Shown here piece by piece: positions 40,551-52,929 of a stretch of 64,000 nucleotides of DNA (positions are counted from its first letter, which is position 1; every line of letters starts with the position of its first letter). Both the position numbers and the translations under genes were made by a program. A model generated the notes under the pieces. It saw nothing but the letters and a program-made list of their open reading frames with translations. It was not told where the DNA came from and made no database searches. This DNA is from Lactarius indigo (Eukaryota > Basidiomycota > Agaricomycetes > Russulales > Russulaceae), in NCBI GenBank assembly GCA_025766275.1, contig JAFKAC010000015.1:1302001-1366000 (forward strand), written 5' to 3'.

Positions 40551-41497
40551 TAGCCCCCCTACTAAGCCAAGTCGTCTCGACTCGTACTACCAGCGGCGTG
40601 CGTGAAGTCGTAGTCGTGTCTGAAGATGTAGTGTTCGGGATGTTTGTACGGGTCTCCTTGTCGCTGTGCGCAAAGTCGCGTGGTGACTTGCATGGCGCAC
40701 TCACGGTCGACGGCTCAACCAAGAACTGCAAGCCATGCGCAGTACGTGTTGGCATGAGCGGTGGTGCCCGATACGTGGCAGACGTGATGGTCGACACACT
40801 TTGCATGCGGTGTGTGGCATTCAAATGTTAGGTGTTCTGTGCTGTCGCACCATGTACAGGTGGGGAGTCCTGTGCAACTGTGGATGGATGCGTGGCGATC
40901 GGCGATTGACTTGCAAGTGGTGTCGCTGCTCGGGGTCGTGGCCGGTGGAGTGGCGATCTCACCAGCTTCGACTTCATGTAAGTCGGGTGAAACTGACTGT
41001 GCTGGTTCATCGTGTAGCTGGGGGTAAGGGAGGCGTCTCAGATTAGCTACCACTGCTTCGGCGAACGTGCAAGGTAGAATTCAGGGGGGAATCGGAAGGA
41101 TCTGCTCGGCCATGATGACCATGCGGTGGTGTCAAAGGCGAGGGTTGGAGATCCCATCGTGCATGAATACGCTAGCGAGAGTGGTCGGCATCGGTTTCAG
41201 GAGGTATGGCATTAGTTGAGTTACTGCTCGGGCGTTGAGGATTCGGTTGTCGATGGTGGCGGCGTTGTTGGCCCAATCCACCATGCTGTGTTCGGCCTCC
41301 CTTAGACGTAAGGCAAGTAACTGTTGTTGTTGTACGGATTCCCTGAGACAATGGACATCAGCGCTTAGACTGGGATCAGCGAGTCATCCTAGTGCCTTGT
41401 CGATGTTGGCACGGGCTGGGTGATCGGGATGGAAGATGTCAATGAACTCTTTTTCCAGGATTCGCAGCTGAATGTCAGGGTGGGGCCGTGCGGTTAG

Positions 41498-42102
41498 TGA
41501 TGAACAGCACAAATAGATAGCATACTCACAGTGGCAGAGGTGACTGTGGTGAGATATGCAGAGAGTGCTTGAAGCAGCAACAGGGGTTGTCAGGCAGAGT
41601 GAAGCAAGTGAAGTCTGGCACACAGCAGAGTGAGAACTGATAATAGTATTACAGAGGAGAGACTTTACCTGGCACACAGCAGAGTGAGAACTGATGTGGA
41701 CCAGGGCATACAAGCAGTCTACTTATACTGTACAGAGGCGTGACACTAGCACAAGGGAAGTAACTACAGGTCACAGAGTACAAGGGATGCATTGTTCTAC
41801 AACAGGACAAAGGAGTGTGTAAAAGGAGAACAAGGCACATAGAACAAAAGAAAGTCTAGACAAGTATGATATCATAGTGACATCACAATAAAGATAACGC
41901 TAGAAAGAGAACAAAGGAAGGAGTACAATGAAGAGTCCGGAGTAGTCCATATGATGTCATTGTATAGTGATGTCATAGAAGTTCTAGATTGTACAGATCA
42001 AATCAAATCTAATCTAAAGCGGTCCTAATTAATCTACAGCAGTCCATATCTGTAAGTCCAGTCCATTAGAGCCACTAAGTGCACAAGGGTCACTTATCAA
42101 CA
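41498..42102 (-). repeat. Solo Copia LTR R (long form)
   Basis: 605 bp of the P family on the minus strand, flanked by perfect GTTAG (41493-41497 and 42103-42107), within the C-terminal module of H. Confidence 0.93.
41615..41668 (-). other. Candidate 54-nt intron inside LTR R
   Basis: Sense strand GTAAAGTCTCTCCTC at the start and GTGTGCCAG at the end; the preceding flank also ends GTGTGCCAG. Same site as in LTRs U and S although the LTR subtype differs (CACTCTGCTGTG rather than CACTGTTTGTG). Confidence 0.5.
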
Positions 42103-42658
42103 GTTAGTTCAGCGTAGTAACATGGTTTACCGTGTCCTTCGGTGGCAATGGTAATGGGCTGTCCCCACGCGTTAATGACGAATTGGAGATAGGTGGTGTT
42201 CCTTCATTCGCTGTCAGAGCATGGTATCTCGACCTGGTAGGGGTGCTCTGGTAGCACTTTCTGCCAGTTGCTGGGGGGCGGTGAGATACCTGAATCTGGT
42301 CGAGCTGGTAAGGGGTGGGGCAACCAAGTGCTCTCGCGTGCAGTGATTTCCTCGAGTGCCTCCCTTCAGGGGTGCTGCTGACATCGCTGCTTGGCCTGCG
42401 AATGACGATAGTGGTTCCCATTGTCACCGATGTGCGTGCTTAGTCCCCACATGTCTTCACACGAGCGTGGCGAGTTTAGGAACGTGTTGTAGGAGGGTCC
42501 CACTTTTGCCCATTCATTTACCTCTCGTTCAATATGTCGATTGACATCGTCCGGGAGGTCTCGAGTGGCAATGATAGGGAACTGAGGAGGATGTCTTTCC
42601 ATAGTGAAGCTGATGTGGTTGATCGTCGCATCCCTTTGAGCTTTATACTGTTGGATGA

Positions 42659-43108
42659 TGTAACACCGTCACGGCATTGGCTCGACTTGAGCGTATGAAG
42701 GCGACGGTGACTTTGCTAATCACGCCCAGAGGCGTATGGCACGAAGGCAACGTTCTAGATGTTCGAAGACACTAGATGATTCGGATGGCAGTTCTACCTT
42801 AGTAGAGGCAAGACAAGATGTGGAACAAGAAGTGACGATTGAAGAAGACCAAGATGGTGTGTCTTGGTCTTCCACAGCTATCTTAAATACAAGAAGAGCA
42901 GGCTTTCAAGCGCTGCTATGAGTCATTGTAATGTAGCGTCCAACGTATCGTGTAAGTAGCGCAATCCTAATACTACTACTGCCTGTACTAGGATCGAGTC
43001 ATCCATTACCTCCTAACTCCTGTCCTAAACTCCGAGTCCGTGACTAATCTACCTTACCGCCGTAGTCACAACCAGTACAGTAAGGGTCCGATACGTGAAA
43101 CCATAACA
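42659..43108 (-). repeat. 3' LTR of element G
   Basis: TGTTATGGTTTCACG to GACGGTGTTACA on the minus strand, next to the complement of the purine tract (TCACCCCCTTTA, 43109-43120). Hairpin at 42844-42872. Confidence 0.95.
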
Positions 43109-43138
43109 TCACCCCCTTTACAGCGTGAGACCCCAGAC

Positions 43139-46100
43139 TCACCGAAAGTCTCGCGCCATCCACGTCGACTGCTCGTCGCTAATCCTCTCAAATACGTTGG
43201 CTCTCTCCAACCGATAGATACAGTCCCTCTTGTTGTCCCTTGCTGACAGTCGCATCGCCTGCAGTTGGCGGATGCGAGCAGCGAGCCGCTCTTCCTCATA
43301 TGCAGCCGCCCAATAGCGCGTCACCTCTGCAGTCAGGGATTCATCCCCGATGCGGTTCAGTGCGCAGTCTGTGATCTTGTCAGAGGCGAGGATGACCAAG
43401 TCCTTGTGGGCGATGAAGGCGCGTCCTGTGGCCGATAGCATCGGGAAGGCGTAGAGGGGTTTGCCGTAGAGATGAGGAGAGCCAGGGATGAGCCCCAGCA
43501 CAAAGGGATTCGCACCTCCAACAATCTGTACATGAGTGGCATTCCTCTCTATGCCGTTGGGTCCGGTGATGGGGAAGTGAATGTAATGGGGCTGTCGATT
43601 CGCCCTGAACCCTTCAGGCGCAAGGACCTGCACAGGGTCGTCGTCGTGTGTGATGGGGGTATGAAATGCAACGCCAGGCAGTCACACACGTCCTCAAGAC
43701 ATGGCGGTTCCATTGGTGTGAACGAGCCATGGGGTGATTCGGGGATTAGTAGGGTGGCTGTGCGTTTGAAGGAGGGGGTGTCTGACCAGGTAGTAATCCT
43801 CGTCATCAGTGTGAGCTTTGTTGTTAGGGAGCGCTGTCTGTGCTGCCGCAACTCGCTCAACCTCCTCTGTGCTAAGTGCAGCTGTTCGTTGGCCCACTCC
43901 TTCACCACTCTCCGCCAGTCCTCCACTGCTTCTAACTCCTGTTGGGTCTTCAAGGGGGCGGTCGGCAGGGAGAATTCCCCATGTGCCGATGAGGTTGTCA
44001 CCTGGGGGGATGACGGCAATGGGTTCTCGATTGCCGTTGTCGTCTCGGAAGATGTGAGGGACGGCATGCTGCTGCTCGTTGTCGGGCTGGTGAGTTGGGT
44101 TGGGGAATCTCTGTAGGACATTAGCCCATTCTTGAGCGGTAATATGCCCCGTTCACATGTTTGCAGGTGTGTACGGAGTGAGCTGGACCTGTTGTACATG
44201 GTTTCTTTGTCGTCTTCGATGAGGTTGGCGGCATCTTGTGCAACTTGGTCAAGGAGGATCGCCGTGGTGACATGTCTAAGAGGAGAAGTGGGCATAGAGG
44301 TATGAGCGGATTGGAGGTAGGAAGGATACTCTCCATGATCGTTTGTGGGCTGGCTTTTAAGGAGTCGTATGGCTGTTCGCCCCGCCTGATACGCCTCGAT
44401 CACGTCTGGTGCAAACACGTCTTCCTTATCGACCCACTGGTTCTCCGAGTCGGGGTAACCCTTCCATTTGACAAGGTATTGTAGTTTCTTTCTTCTGCCA
44501 AAATGCCGGGCGTCTACAATGGCCTCGACTTCGTACTCCTCTTCACCTTCCACGAGATCCGGTGGCAGATGTGGAAAGTTTTCGCCATGAAAGGTCGTAT
44601 TCTTGTATGGCGTGAGAAGATCGATATGGAACACCAGATGGATGCTCCACTGCGTGGGGAGTTCGAGACGGTAGTTGTAAGGGGACATCACCTGAACCAC
44701 CTTAAACGGTCCGTGGTGCCATGCCGCCAATTTTGCCGTGGGCTGATTGGTCTGTAGGTGTTTCCCTTCCAGCCATACTTGGTCACCGACTTTATAACGT
44801 GGGGTATCTTTATGCCGGACCCAGCTATCTTGTGCCTTTTTGATAAGGTCCTGGGCAAGTTGGCGCGCTTCCTTTAGCTGCGTCAGCCTGGTGATTACGT
44901 TTGGAATTGGGGATGGCTTATCCGTCCAATCAGCCGTCGGGTTATATCCCATTAGGAGCATGAATGGCAATTGTCTCGTGTGTTCGTGGGGCCAATTGTT
45001 GTGAGCGAATTCTGCTATGGGGAGATACGCTGCCCAGTTATCTTGACGCTCATTAGCCCAGAATCGCAGATACTGTTTGAGCCACTGATTGGTCCGCTCA
45101 GATTGCCCGTCTGTGCGTGGGTGATAGGCCGTGGAAATGTTCTGCTGGATGCCCAGTATATGGCATACTTCTCTTGTGAATTTGGAGGTAAATCAGGGGT
45201 CACGGTCACTGATGATTTTACGCGGTAACCCAAATCGTCTGAACACGTGATTGACGTACAGAATGGTGGTATCTTCTGCCATGATCTCCTCATTGCATGG
45301 GACAAATATGGATGCCTTGCTGCAGTTGTGGTCTGTGACAGTCAGGATACTGTCATATGATTGTGAGGTTGGCAGTTTAGTGATAAAGTCTAGGGCAATG
45401 GTATGGAAAGGAGGGGCGTCCGTGGCGGTGGTGATTGGGTGTAATGGGGCGCGGGTTGGTCTGGTGTTGACTTTGTTTCGCTGACAGTCTGTGCATCCCG
45501 TGACATACTCATATACATCTCAGCGAATACTCGGCCACCAGTGGTGTCGTTCTACAATTCGTTGTGTCCTGCTTATTCCCGGGTGTCCGTGTACTGGTGG
45601 GTCGTGATGGTCTTGTATGATAGCCCGATACGTTGCCATGGGTCCCGTAATCACCAGTCGTCCATCCTTGTACCATTCTCCTTCTATCTTTTTGAGGCGA
45701 TGGGCATCGACCCAGGTCTTAATTGTAGCGGGGTCTTGTCGTTGCCTCGGTTGTTGCATCATAGGGTGTATTTCCAGTGTGCGCGCAACATTAGTGGCTC
45801 GTATAAATACTTCCAGAGGTAGGACAACCACACCTTGGTTATCTTCTTCTCCCTGATCGTAATCCGGTCGTCTTGATAGTGCGTCCGCTCTGCCATTGTT
45901 CTTCCCCTTGATATGATGGATTTCAAAGTCGTATTCCATCAGTTCCAGCACTTCCTGGGCGACCCTTCGACTGATCTTCTGTGGTGTCTTCCAGTACTGC
46001 AGGTTTAGATGATCCGAGAATATTTTGATCTTATGTGGGGATCCCGTGAGCAGGGGGCGCCAGTGCCGGAGAGCTTTTACGATGGCGAGGAGTTCTAGGT

Positions 46101-47886
46101 CGTAAATGTCATAGTTGCATTCTGCTTCGCTCAGCATTGCAGAGTAGTATCCTATCAGGTGCTTGCGCCCATCATATTTCTTTTGTAGAAGGACTGCACC
46201 CACCACGAACCTGGAGGCATCAACCTCCAGCTCAAATTGATCTTGCAAGTTGGGATGTGCCAGCACTGGTTCTTCAGTGACAAGGCGTTTGAGTGTTTTG
46301 AATGTGCAATCCTCCTCCTCTGTCCACCGCCATTCAGTGTCCTTTCTCGTAAGTCGGTTTAGTGGTCGGGTGTGTGTGGTGAAACCTCGGATGAATAAGC
46401 GGTAAAAGTTGCAGAAACCCAAAAAGGAGTGTACGTCCCTGACTTTCGTTGGCATCGGCCAATCCTTGATACCCTGAACTTTTACCGGATCCATGCGAGT
46501 TACCCCCTTTTCAAGGATTACCCCCAGGTAATCCATCCGAGGTTGGTGGAAGAGGCATTTGTCAAGTTTGAAGTACAAGTCGTGTTCTTGGGCGACGCGA
46601 AGGACATCTGTGACTGCCGCGATGTGGTCTGTGGAGTCATGACCTTCACGCGTCGCAATCCTGATGTCGTCCATGTAGACTCAGATAACGGTGCCACGAA
46701 GTTCGTGTTTTGCGATTGTGTCTTGGTAGATGTGGTTCATCATCGTCTGGAAGGTCACGGGTGAGTTTGTGAGGCCAAAGAACATGACCATTGGTTCAAA
46801 GAGGCCAAATTTGGTTTTAAAGGCCGCCTTCTCCTGGTCTCCCTCCCGAATGCGAATGTTGTTATACCCCCAATGGATGTCGAGCTTGGTGTAGATGTGT
46901 GCATTACTGAGGTCGTAAATAAGGTCTTGAATAAGGGGAAGAGGGTATTGGTTGCGTATGGTATGGGAATTGATTACCCAGTAGTCCTGTACTGGGTGTA
47001 GTTTTCCGTCCTTCTTTTTAATGAAGAAGAATGATGATGCGTACAGGGAGATGGAAGGGCATAAGTACCCTTGCTTGAGTTTTTCGTCTAGAAACTCTTT
47101 GAGTTTGCCTTCTTCTTCCTGTGTCAGCGGGTATATCTTGCAGTCTATTGCTGACAGGGTATTTGGTTTGAAGTCAATGGCATGGTCCCATGGCCTTGCA
47201 GGGGGGAAGCGTTGAGATGCTTCTTTGCTGAAGAGCTTCTGGAACGCTTGGTAAACCACTGGTAATTCCATGGGTGGTTCTTCTCTTTTTGCTTGAATCG
47301 CCAGTTCGGTGGACGTAGTAGCGCGTAGATATACGTCCTCCTCATCTAAGTCCGCGGCTATTTCCTCCTTCTGGTCGTTAGTGAGGGCAGCAGTGATGAT
47401 GGTATGTCGGTGGAGACTGTCCTGCGTACTGATCACCACTGGCATGATTTCTTCATGTATTACTGCGTCGTGCCAGTTGATAGTTGGCTCATAGGTTGCC
47501 AACCATGGGTATCCTAACATGATTTCTTCGGTCCCGAGATCCGTTACGAGGAATTGCATTGTCCTGTGATATCCTTTGGCGTATACATCGAGATCGGTGA
47601 AGTGAGTGATTGACCCAGCTTTATTTTCCGTTTGATCAATGTTCCAAATTTTTCGTGGCTGGGCCAGTGGCTGCGTGCCAATCCCCATCTTTTTTATGAA
47701 ACTTGGGTGTACAAAGTTGTTGGTGGCTCCCGAGTCCACTAGTGCTCTTATGTCAGCCATTCGGTAATTCGTGCATACTGTGACTGGAATTCAAAGAGAA
47801 CGAAAGCGCGTCATGATTACAGAATTACAATTTAAAGCCCTCACCCAGGCCGATGGGTTCAGGTGCTCCGAAAACCCTCTTTTCCC
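43139..47886 (-). pseudogene. G pol polyprotein
   Basis: Order: protease (VDSGATNNF, about 47720), RT with YMDD intact but a TGA directly before it (about 46680), RNase H (EVDASRFVVGAVLLQKK), integrase zinc region (CTDCQRNK), D-D-E core (DFITKLP, ISDRDP, ISTAYHPRTDGQSERTNQW), chromodomain (EEYEVEAIVDA ... [17 protein letters not shown], about 44420-44560), and the C-terminal module (SPLRHVTTAILLDQ ... SPHLYGKPLYAFP ... STWMARDFR) ending TGA at 43139. A one-base deletion near 44190 shifts the module into another frame. Other stops are TGA, for example after GTVI at the RT and inside ISDRDP. Confidence 0.92.
47880..47886 (-). other. Predicted -1 ribosomal frameshift site (element G)
   Basis: G GGA AAA in the gag frame; same context as D, E, I and B. 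Confidence 0.72.
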
Positions 47887-48797
47887 CACAAATCTTGTAA
47901 TATTAGATCCTTTACTTCGTCCGGGGTGTTGGCCACCCCAGTAAGCCATTCTTTAGCCCGTTCTTCGGCAGTTTTGCTTGTCGAGGCGGCTTGTATTTGG
48001 GCCGGCAGTGCTTCTTGTGTGTAGTAGTCTGTTTCCACGGCTCGGACATTGGAAGGTCCAGGGTTTTGCGGCTGCCACTGTCACGGTTGTCTGGGATGGG
48101 GGCAATTTCGTGAGAGGTGGCCTGGTGCGTTACAGTTATAGCATAGCACCGTCCTTAGGTCTCGTCGCGACCCTCCTCTCCCTCTACCTCTGACTCCTGG
48201 CCCCCCTCTCGGTGGGAAGGGAGGTTGGTTTGTGTATGGTGGTTTGCTGTAGTCGATTTCTTCCGACCCTGCCAGTCTTGCTTTTACTTGGTCGGTGGAG
48301 GTATCCATTGCCCATGGGTTGGCGAGGTTCTGGGGAACGGTCCACCCGGTGTTACCCGTTTTCTTCGGCTTATTGTCTTTGTATTCATCCACTCTTGCTC
48401 GGATGTGGATGTAGTTGCGTTGTCGGCGGAGCATTGCTTGCTTCCATTCGTCAAATGTTTCTGGTTTGTCTAGATCGTAGGTTTTTTCATACAGCTTCTT
48501 GGGCAGCCCCTTGGTAAATAGGTTGATAGTTTGGGGGTCATTGAGGCGATATCCAGCTTTTCTGGCAGCTTCTTTGAATTCATTGACATATTTGTCAATG
48601 TCTCCATCGATCATTTTGAGACCTTTTCGCAGAAGCGCTTGAGCTTGTTCTCGTTTGAGGGTATTGACAAACCTTTGGTTAAATCCCTCTGCTACCGCGT
48701 CCCATAGATCTCTTGTATGTTGGTCTATTCCTCGTTGTATTTGCCAGTTAAGCCACTTGAGGTACAATAGTACCCATTCGCTGACCGATACTCCTTT

Positions 48798-49247
48798 TGT
48801 CACGCCACTGCCGGGGCGTGCGTTCGTTCTGTAACTGATCCTGCCTGAGGCAAAGGACTCAGAGTTGGACCCCCACTGAGTGGATGGGCTCCTTAAGTTC
48901 TGATACAATTGCCGCTGTCAACTGGACAGTGGCAAAGGTCCTCTTGTTCAAGCACAAGAGCTAGGCTATAGAGAAGAGGACTGTGGTAGAGAAGAGAGGA
49001 TTGTACTGAGGGACAAGACAGTAGATTGACGAAGCCAAAGCTAAGGAAATACAAGGCGTACTACAGGGTTTATATAGCTAATGTCCAGGAGTGCCAGCGA
49101 GGCAATAGAATGCCAGCGAGGCAAATGCCAGCAAAGCAGATGCCAGCAAAGCAGATGCCAGCAAAGCAGATGCCAGCAACACAAAGAAGCGGAGGAAGAA
49201 TGGAAAAGAAAGGAGGGAGAGGACAAAATATGGGGGCGTTCATGACA
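48798..49247 (-). repeat. 3' LTR of element F
   Basis: 450 bp, one 15-bp minisatellite unit longer than the 5' copy. Adjoins the complement of the purine tract (TTACCCCCGTTCT, 49248-49260). Confidence 0.93.
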
Positions 49248-49258
49248 TTACCCCCGTT

Positions 49259-52200
49259 CTAAGGGGTGACTTCCACGTCACCAAGTCAAATGGCATCTGG
49301 GTGCATGTCATGAAATGCTTGGATAAGGTCAGGGGCGTGGACATTGCCGTGGGGTTCCCAAGTGTTGTCTGCATCAGGGTAACCTTTCCACTTAACGAGG
49401 TACTGGAGTTGGCGGCGTCGTCTTCGCGAGTCACAAATTTCTTCGACCTCATATTCTTCCTCCCCATCGATAAGATCAGGGGCTGGACGCGAGAAGTTCG
49501 GGCCATGCTCGGTAGTTTCATGGTAAGGGAGTAGAAGGGATGCATGGAAAACATTATGGATCTTCCATGTCGTCGGAAGTGCCAGCTGATAGACAACATG
49601 GGAGATGACCTTAGTGATGGGGAATGGACCATAGCGTTTGGGTGCCAGTTTAGCAGTGGGGTGTGACGTGGTAAGGTTTTTCGCTTCCAGCCAAACAAGA
49701 TCACCTTCTTTGTAGGGGACAAAGGAAGCAGGGGTTTTGGTAGTCATTTCCTGAGCTGCCTTGATACCCTGCTGTGCCAGCGTGCGTAAGTTTGAAATTG
49801 CAGTAAGGCGTTCGTTGACAGTTGGGACAACCTGATTGGTTAGATGGGCGCCAGGGGTGCGAGGGGTGTGTCCCATGAGGAGTTCGAATGGGGTGCGGCG
49901 CGTGGTGGCATTCGGCCAGCTATTGTGCGCAAACTGGGCAGAGGGGAGCCAGTCTACCCAATCTGTCTGTCGTCCATTGCAGAAGAAGCGCAGGTATTGT
50001 TCCAGCCACTGGTTGGATCGCTCTGATTGTCCGTCTGTCTGTGGGTGATAAGCGGTTGAAATGTTCTGTGTGATTCCCAGAGATTTGCACAGTTGTCGAG
50101 AGAAGGCAGAGGCGAAGCGGGGGTCTCGGTCAGTGATAACGCGGGTGGGTAATCCAAAGTGAGGGTAAACGTGTCGATGATAGAGTGCTGCCACTCCGGG
50201 ACCATCGATCGACTCTTTGCAAGGGATAAACAGTGTCCCCTTGGTGCAGTCGTGGTCCGTGATTGTCAATATGGAGTCAAACCCATGAGAGAGGGGAAGT
50301 TTGGTGATGAAGTCCATGGATACTGTTTCGAACGGTCGTGCTGAGGGGTTGGTGGTGATTGGAAAGGGTGGGGGTCGTGGCCGATGGGAGATGGACTTGT
50401 TTGCCTGACAAGCAGCACAGCCTTTAACGTAGGCTATAATGGTGTTTCGCATTCCTGGCCACCAGTAATCACGTGAAATCAGGGCGTGTGTATTGGCGAT
50501 TCCTGGGTGGCCAGCGCTAGGGGAGTTATGATAAAGGGAAATTACCCCCCTCCTAAGATTGGGGTCTTCCACAACCACAAGGCAGGTGCCGCGCCACCAG
50601 GAGCCATCAGAGAAGGAGAGTCCATAGGGGTCCTTCCATCGTAGGATAGTGGGAAGGTGGGACCGCTGGAGGGCATGGGCAGTTTGCGCGAGTGAAGAGA
50701 GCTGAGCAGAGCGGGTGAAGAGCTGTGCAGGGAGGACAGTGATATCCTGGTTGTCGGTCGAACCATCGTTGTGGTCAGGTCGTCGAGAGAGAGCGTCAGC
50801 ACGGTTAGTGGCACCAGGTTTGTGGACGAGCTGAAGGTTGTATTCCCCGAGTAAAGGGATGTAGCGGGCGACGCGCCGGTTGATCTTGTGGGGTTGTTTA
50901 TAGTACTGGAGGTTCGCGTGATCGGTATAAATGGTGACAGGGTGTGGGGAGCCAAGGAGGAAGTGTTGCCATTCCTTAAGGGCAGTGATGACGGCGAGCA
51001 GTTCTCAGTCGTGAATGTCATAGTTGCGCTCTGCCTCATTAAACGTCTTAGAGTGGTATGCGACTGGTCGAAGTTTGTTGTTAGTGTCACGCTGGTATAA
51101 GATACCTCCAGTGGCAAAGGCAGACACGTCGACTTCGACTTCAAAAGGGGCACTCAGGTCAGGTTGCCAGAGGACTGGAGCGCTGGTAACAATGGTAATA
51201 AGCCGGTCGATAGCTGCAGTGCACTCAGGAGTCCAGATAAAGGGGCAGTCCTTCTTCAGTAGATTAGTGAGTGGTCGAGCAATGTTGGCGAAACCTGGGA
51301 TGAAGGGTCGTTGGTATCCAAAGACGCCCAAGGTGCTGCGTACTTGTTTAACTGTTTTGAGAGTGCGAGGCCAGTCCCTGAGTCCAGCAAGTTTAATAGG
51401 GTCAGCTTCAATTTTGTTGCCTTCAAGAATGAGTCCCAGATATTCCACTCATCGTGCTTCGAAGGTGCACTTTTCTGGTTTAAGGAAGAGGCTCTCACGT
51501 TCCAGGATATCCAGCACCTCATGGACAATGGCGCGATGGAGAGGGAGGTCATCTGGGGTGGCAATAAGAATGTTGTCCATGTAGTCAAAGACATAGCGAC
51601 AGCTTTCTGCTTTCAGCTGGGTGCGTAGGATGGTGTCCATCATAGCTTGGAATGTAGAGGGTGAATTGGTTAGCCCAAAAAACATAACGCGTGGTTCAAA
51701 CAGTCCTTCCTCTGTCTTAAAGGCTGCTTTCCATTCGTCGCCTTCCTTAATTTGCACGTTATTATACCCCCATCTGATGTCAAATTTGGTGTAGAGGCGA
51801 CTGCCTCTAAGGCCTTCAGTGAGGGTTTTAATTAGAGGGAGGGGGTATGTATTGCGAATGGTATGTTGATTCAAGCGCCGATAGTCTTGAACAGGTCGCA
51901 GTTTTCCATCCTTTTTCTTAATAAAGAAGAAGGGACTGGCATAAGGAGAGTGTGATGGGCGAATGTATTGCTTTGCCAAGTGTTCATCTAGGAACTTTCG
52001 TAGCGCCCCTCGTTCGTCCTTAGTCAGAGGATACACTTTACAGTCAAGGGTAGCAGGCGCGTTTGGGGCGAGTTCGATTGCATGATCCCAGTCACGTGAT
52101 GGTGGGAAGCGTTGAGATTCCGCTTCAGAAAATACCTTGATGTGGCGGCAGTATTCGGCGGGAATCGAATCTTCAGTTAACTTTGCTTTGTCTTTATTCG

Positions 52201-52926
52201 CCTCTATAGCCCATTGTTGGGCTATGTTCGTTCCTCGGACCGCCTCCTCTCCTGGTATTCTGATGTGTAACTTGTCCCCAGCTTCCCAGGGGTCGATAGC
52301 GTCTACGAGCGACCGCCATTCATTAAAAGCGGCCGCCCTTACGACCAGGTAGGGGGATAGCGTCTGGTGTTGACTCTTTCCTGTTGCAGGGTTCGTTTCT
52401 GGGCTGCAGGGGTCGTTCTGGACCACGGATGCGTCTCCCCCGTCGGGGGCTTCGACTTGGATCGTGGTGGATCGACGCGTCATGGGTACGAGGAGGGTAG
52501 AGAGGTGGAGGGGCTCTGGGGTGAGTATTCCTTGTTTCCAATCGATTATTGGTTCGAATTGCTGAAGCCATGGATACCCTAACAGGATGTCATCGTTCCC
52601 TAGGTCGGTAATGTAGAAACGCTGAGTCGCGTGTCGATTTCCAAGTTGTACCTTTAATGCGATATATCTGTCAATTCGTCCTGCTCGATTCTCGGTGCCA
52701 TCGACGTTCCGGATCGTTCGAGGCGTGGTAAGTCGTCATGTAGGGAGTTTTAGTCGTTGAGCAACTTGGGAATGGATGAAATTTTCGGTTGCACCACTGT
52801 CAACAAGTGCGATTTCGGCCGTTTCGCAAGTAGATTGGAAAATGACTGATATTTGCAGGCTATTCCGTCGGCATACATATATGCTGTCTACTTGGAAGGC
52901 TCGAACCCAGGCCGTGGGATCCGAGC
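49259..52926 (-). pseudogene. F pol polyprotein, four TGA stops
   Basis: One frame from the gag-pol overlap to TAG at 49259-49261. Protease ALVDSGATENF (about 52800); RT with YMDN where C has YMDD (about 51575); RNase H ([16 protein letters not shown]); integrase zinc region (CAACQANK, about 50400); D-D-E core ([35 protein letters not shown]); chromodomain (EYEVEEICDSRRR ... [15 protein letters not shown]). TGA at 52736-52738, 51449-51451, 51005-51007 and 49286-49288; three of these are Arg in C. The RT change (GAC to AAC after a C) is a CpG transition and would inactivate polymerase. No post-chromodomain module. Confidence 0.92.
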
Positions 52927-52929
52927 TGG

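Larger units (their letters stand above)
40564..42658 (-). pseudogene. H pol C-terminal module with zinc knuckle
   Basis: Read from 42658 down, after the chromodomain at the other side of element G. It contains MERHPPQFPIIATRDLP, YLQFVINAWGQPITIATEGHGKPCYYAELT (each half comparable to the YGKPFYAEP region of E), then after LTR R HPDIQLRILEKEFIDIF, a Gln/Leu/Arg coil, and the knuckle CTWCDSTEHLTFEC (CX2CX4HX4C, 40817-40858) followed by more Cys/His (CVDHHVC). It runs through one TGA to RDDLA and two stops just before the purine tract. Stops occur mostly as TGA. The order parallels element A: module, coil, zinc knuckle, LTR. Function unknown; nucleic-acid binding is inferred. Confidence 0.65.
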
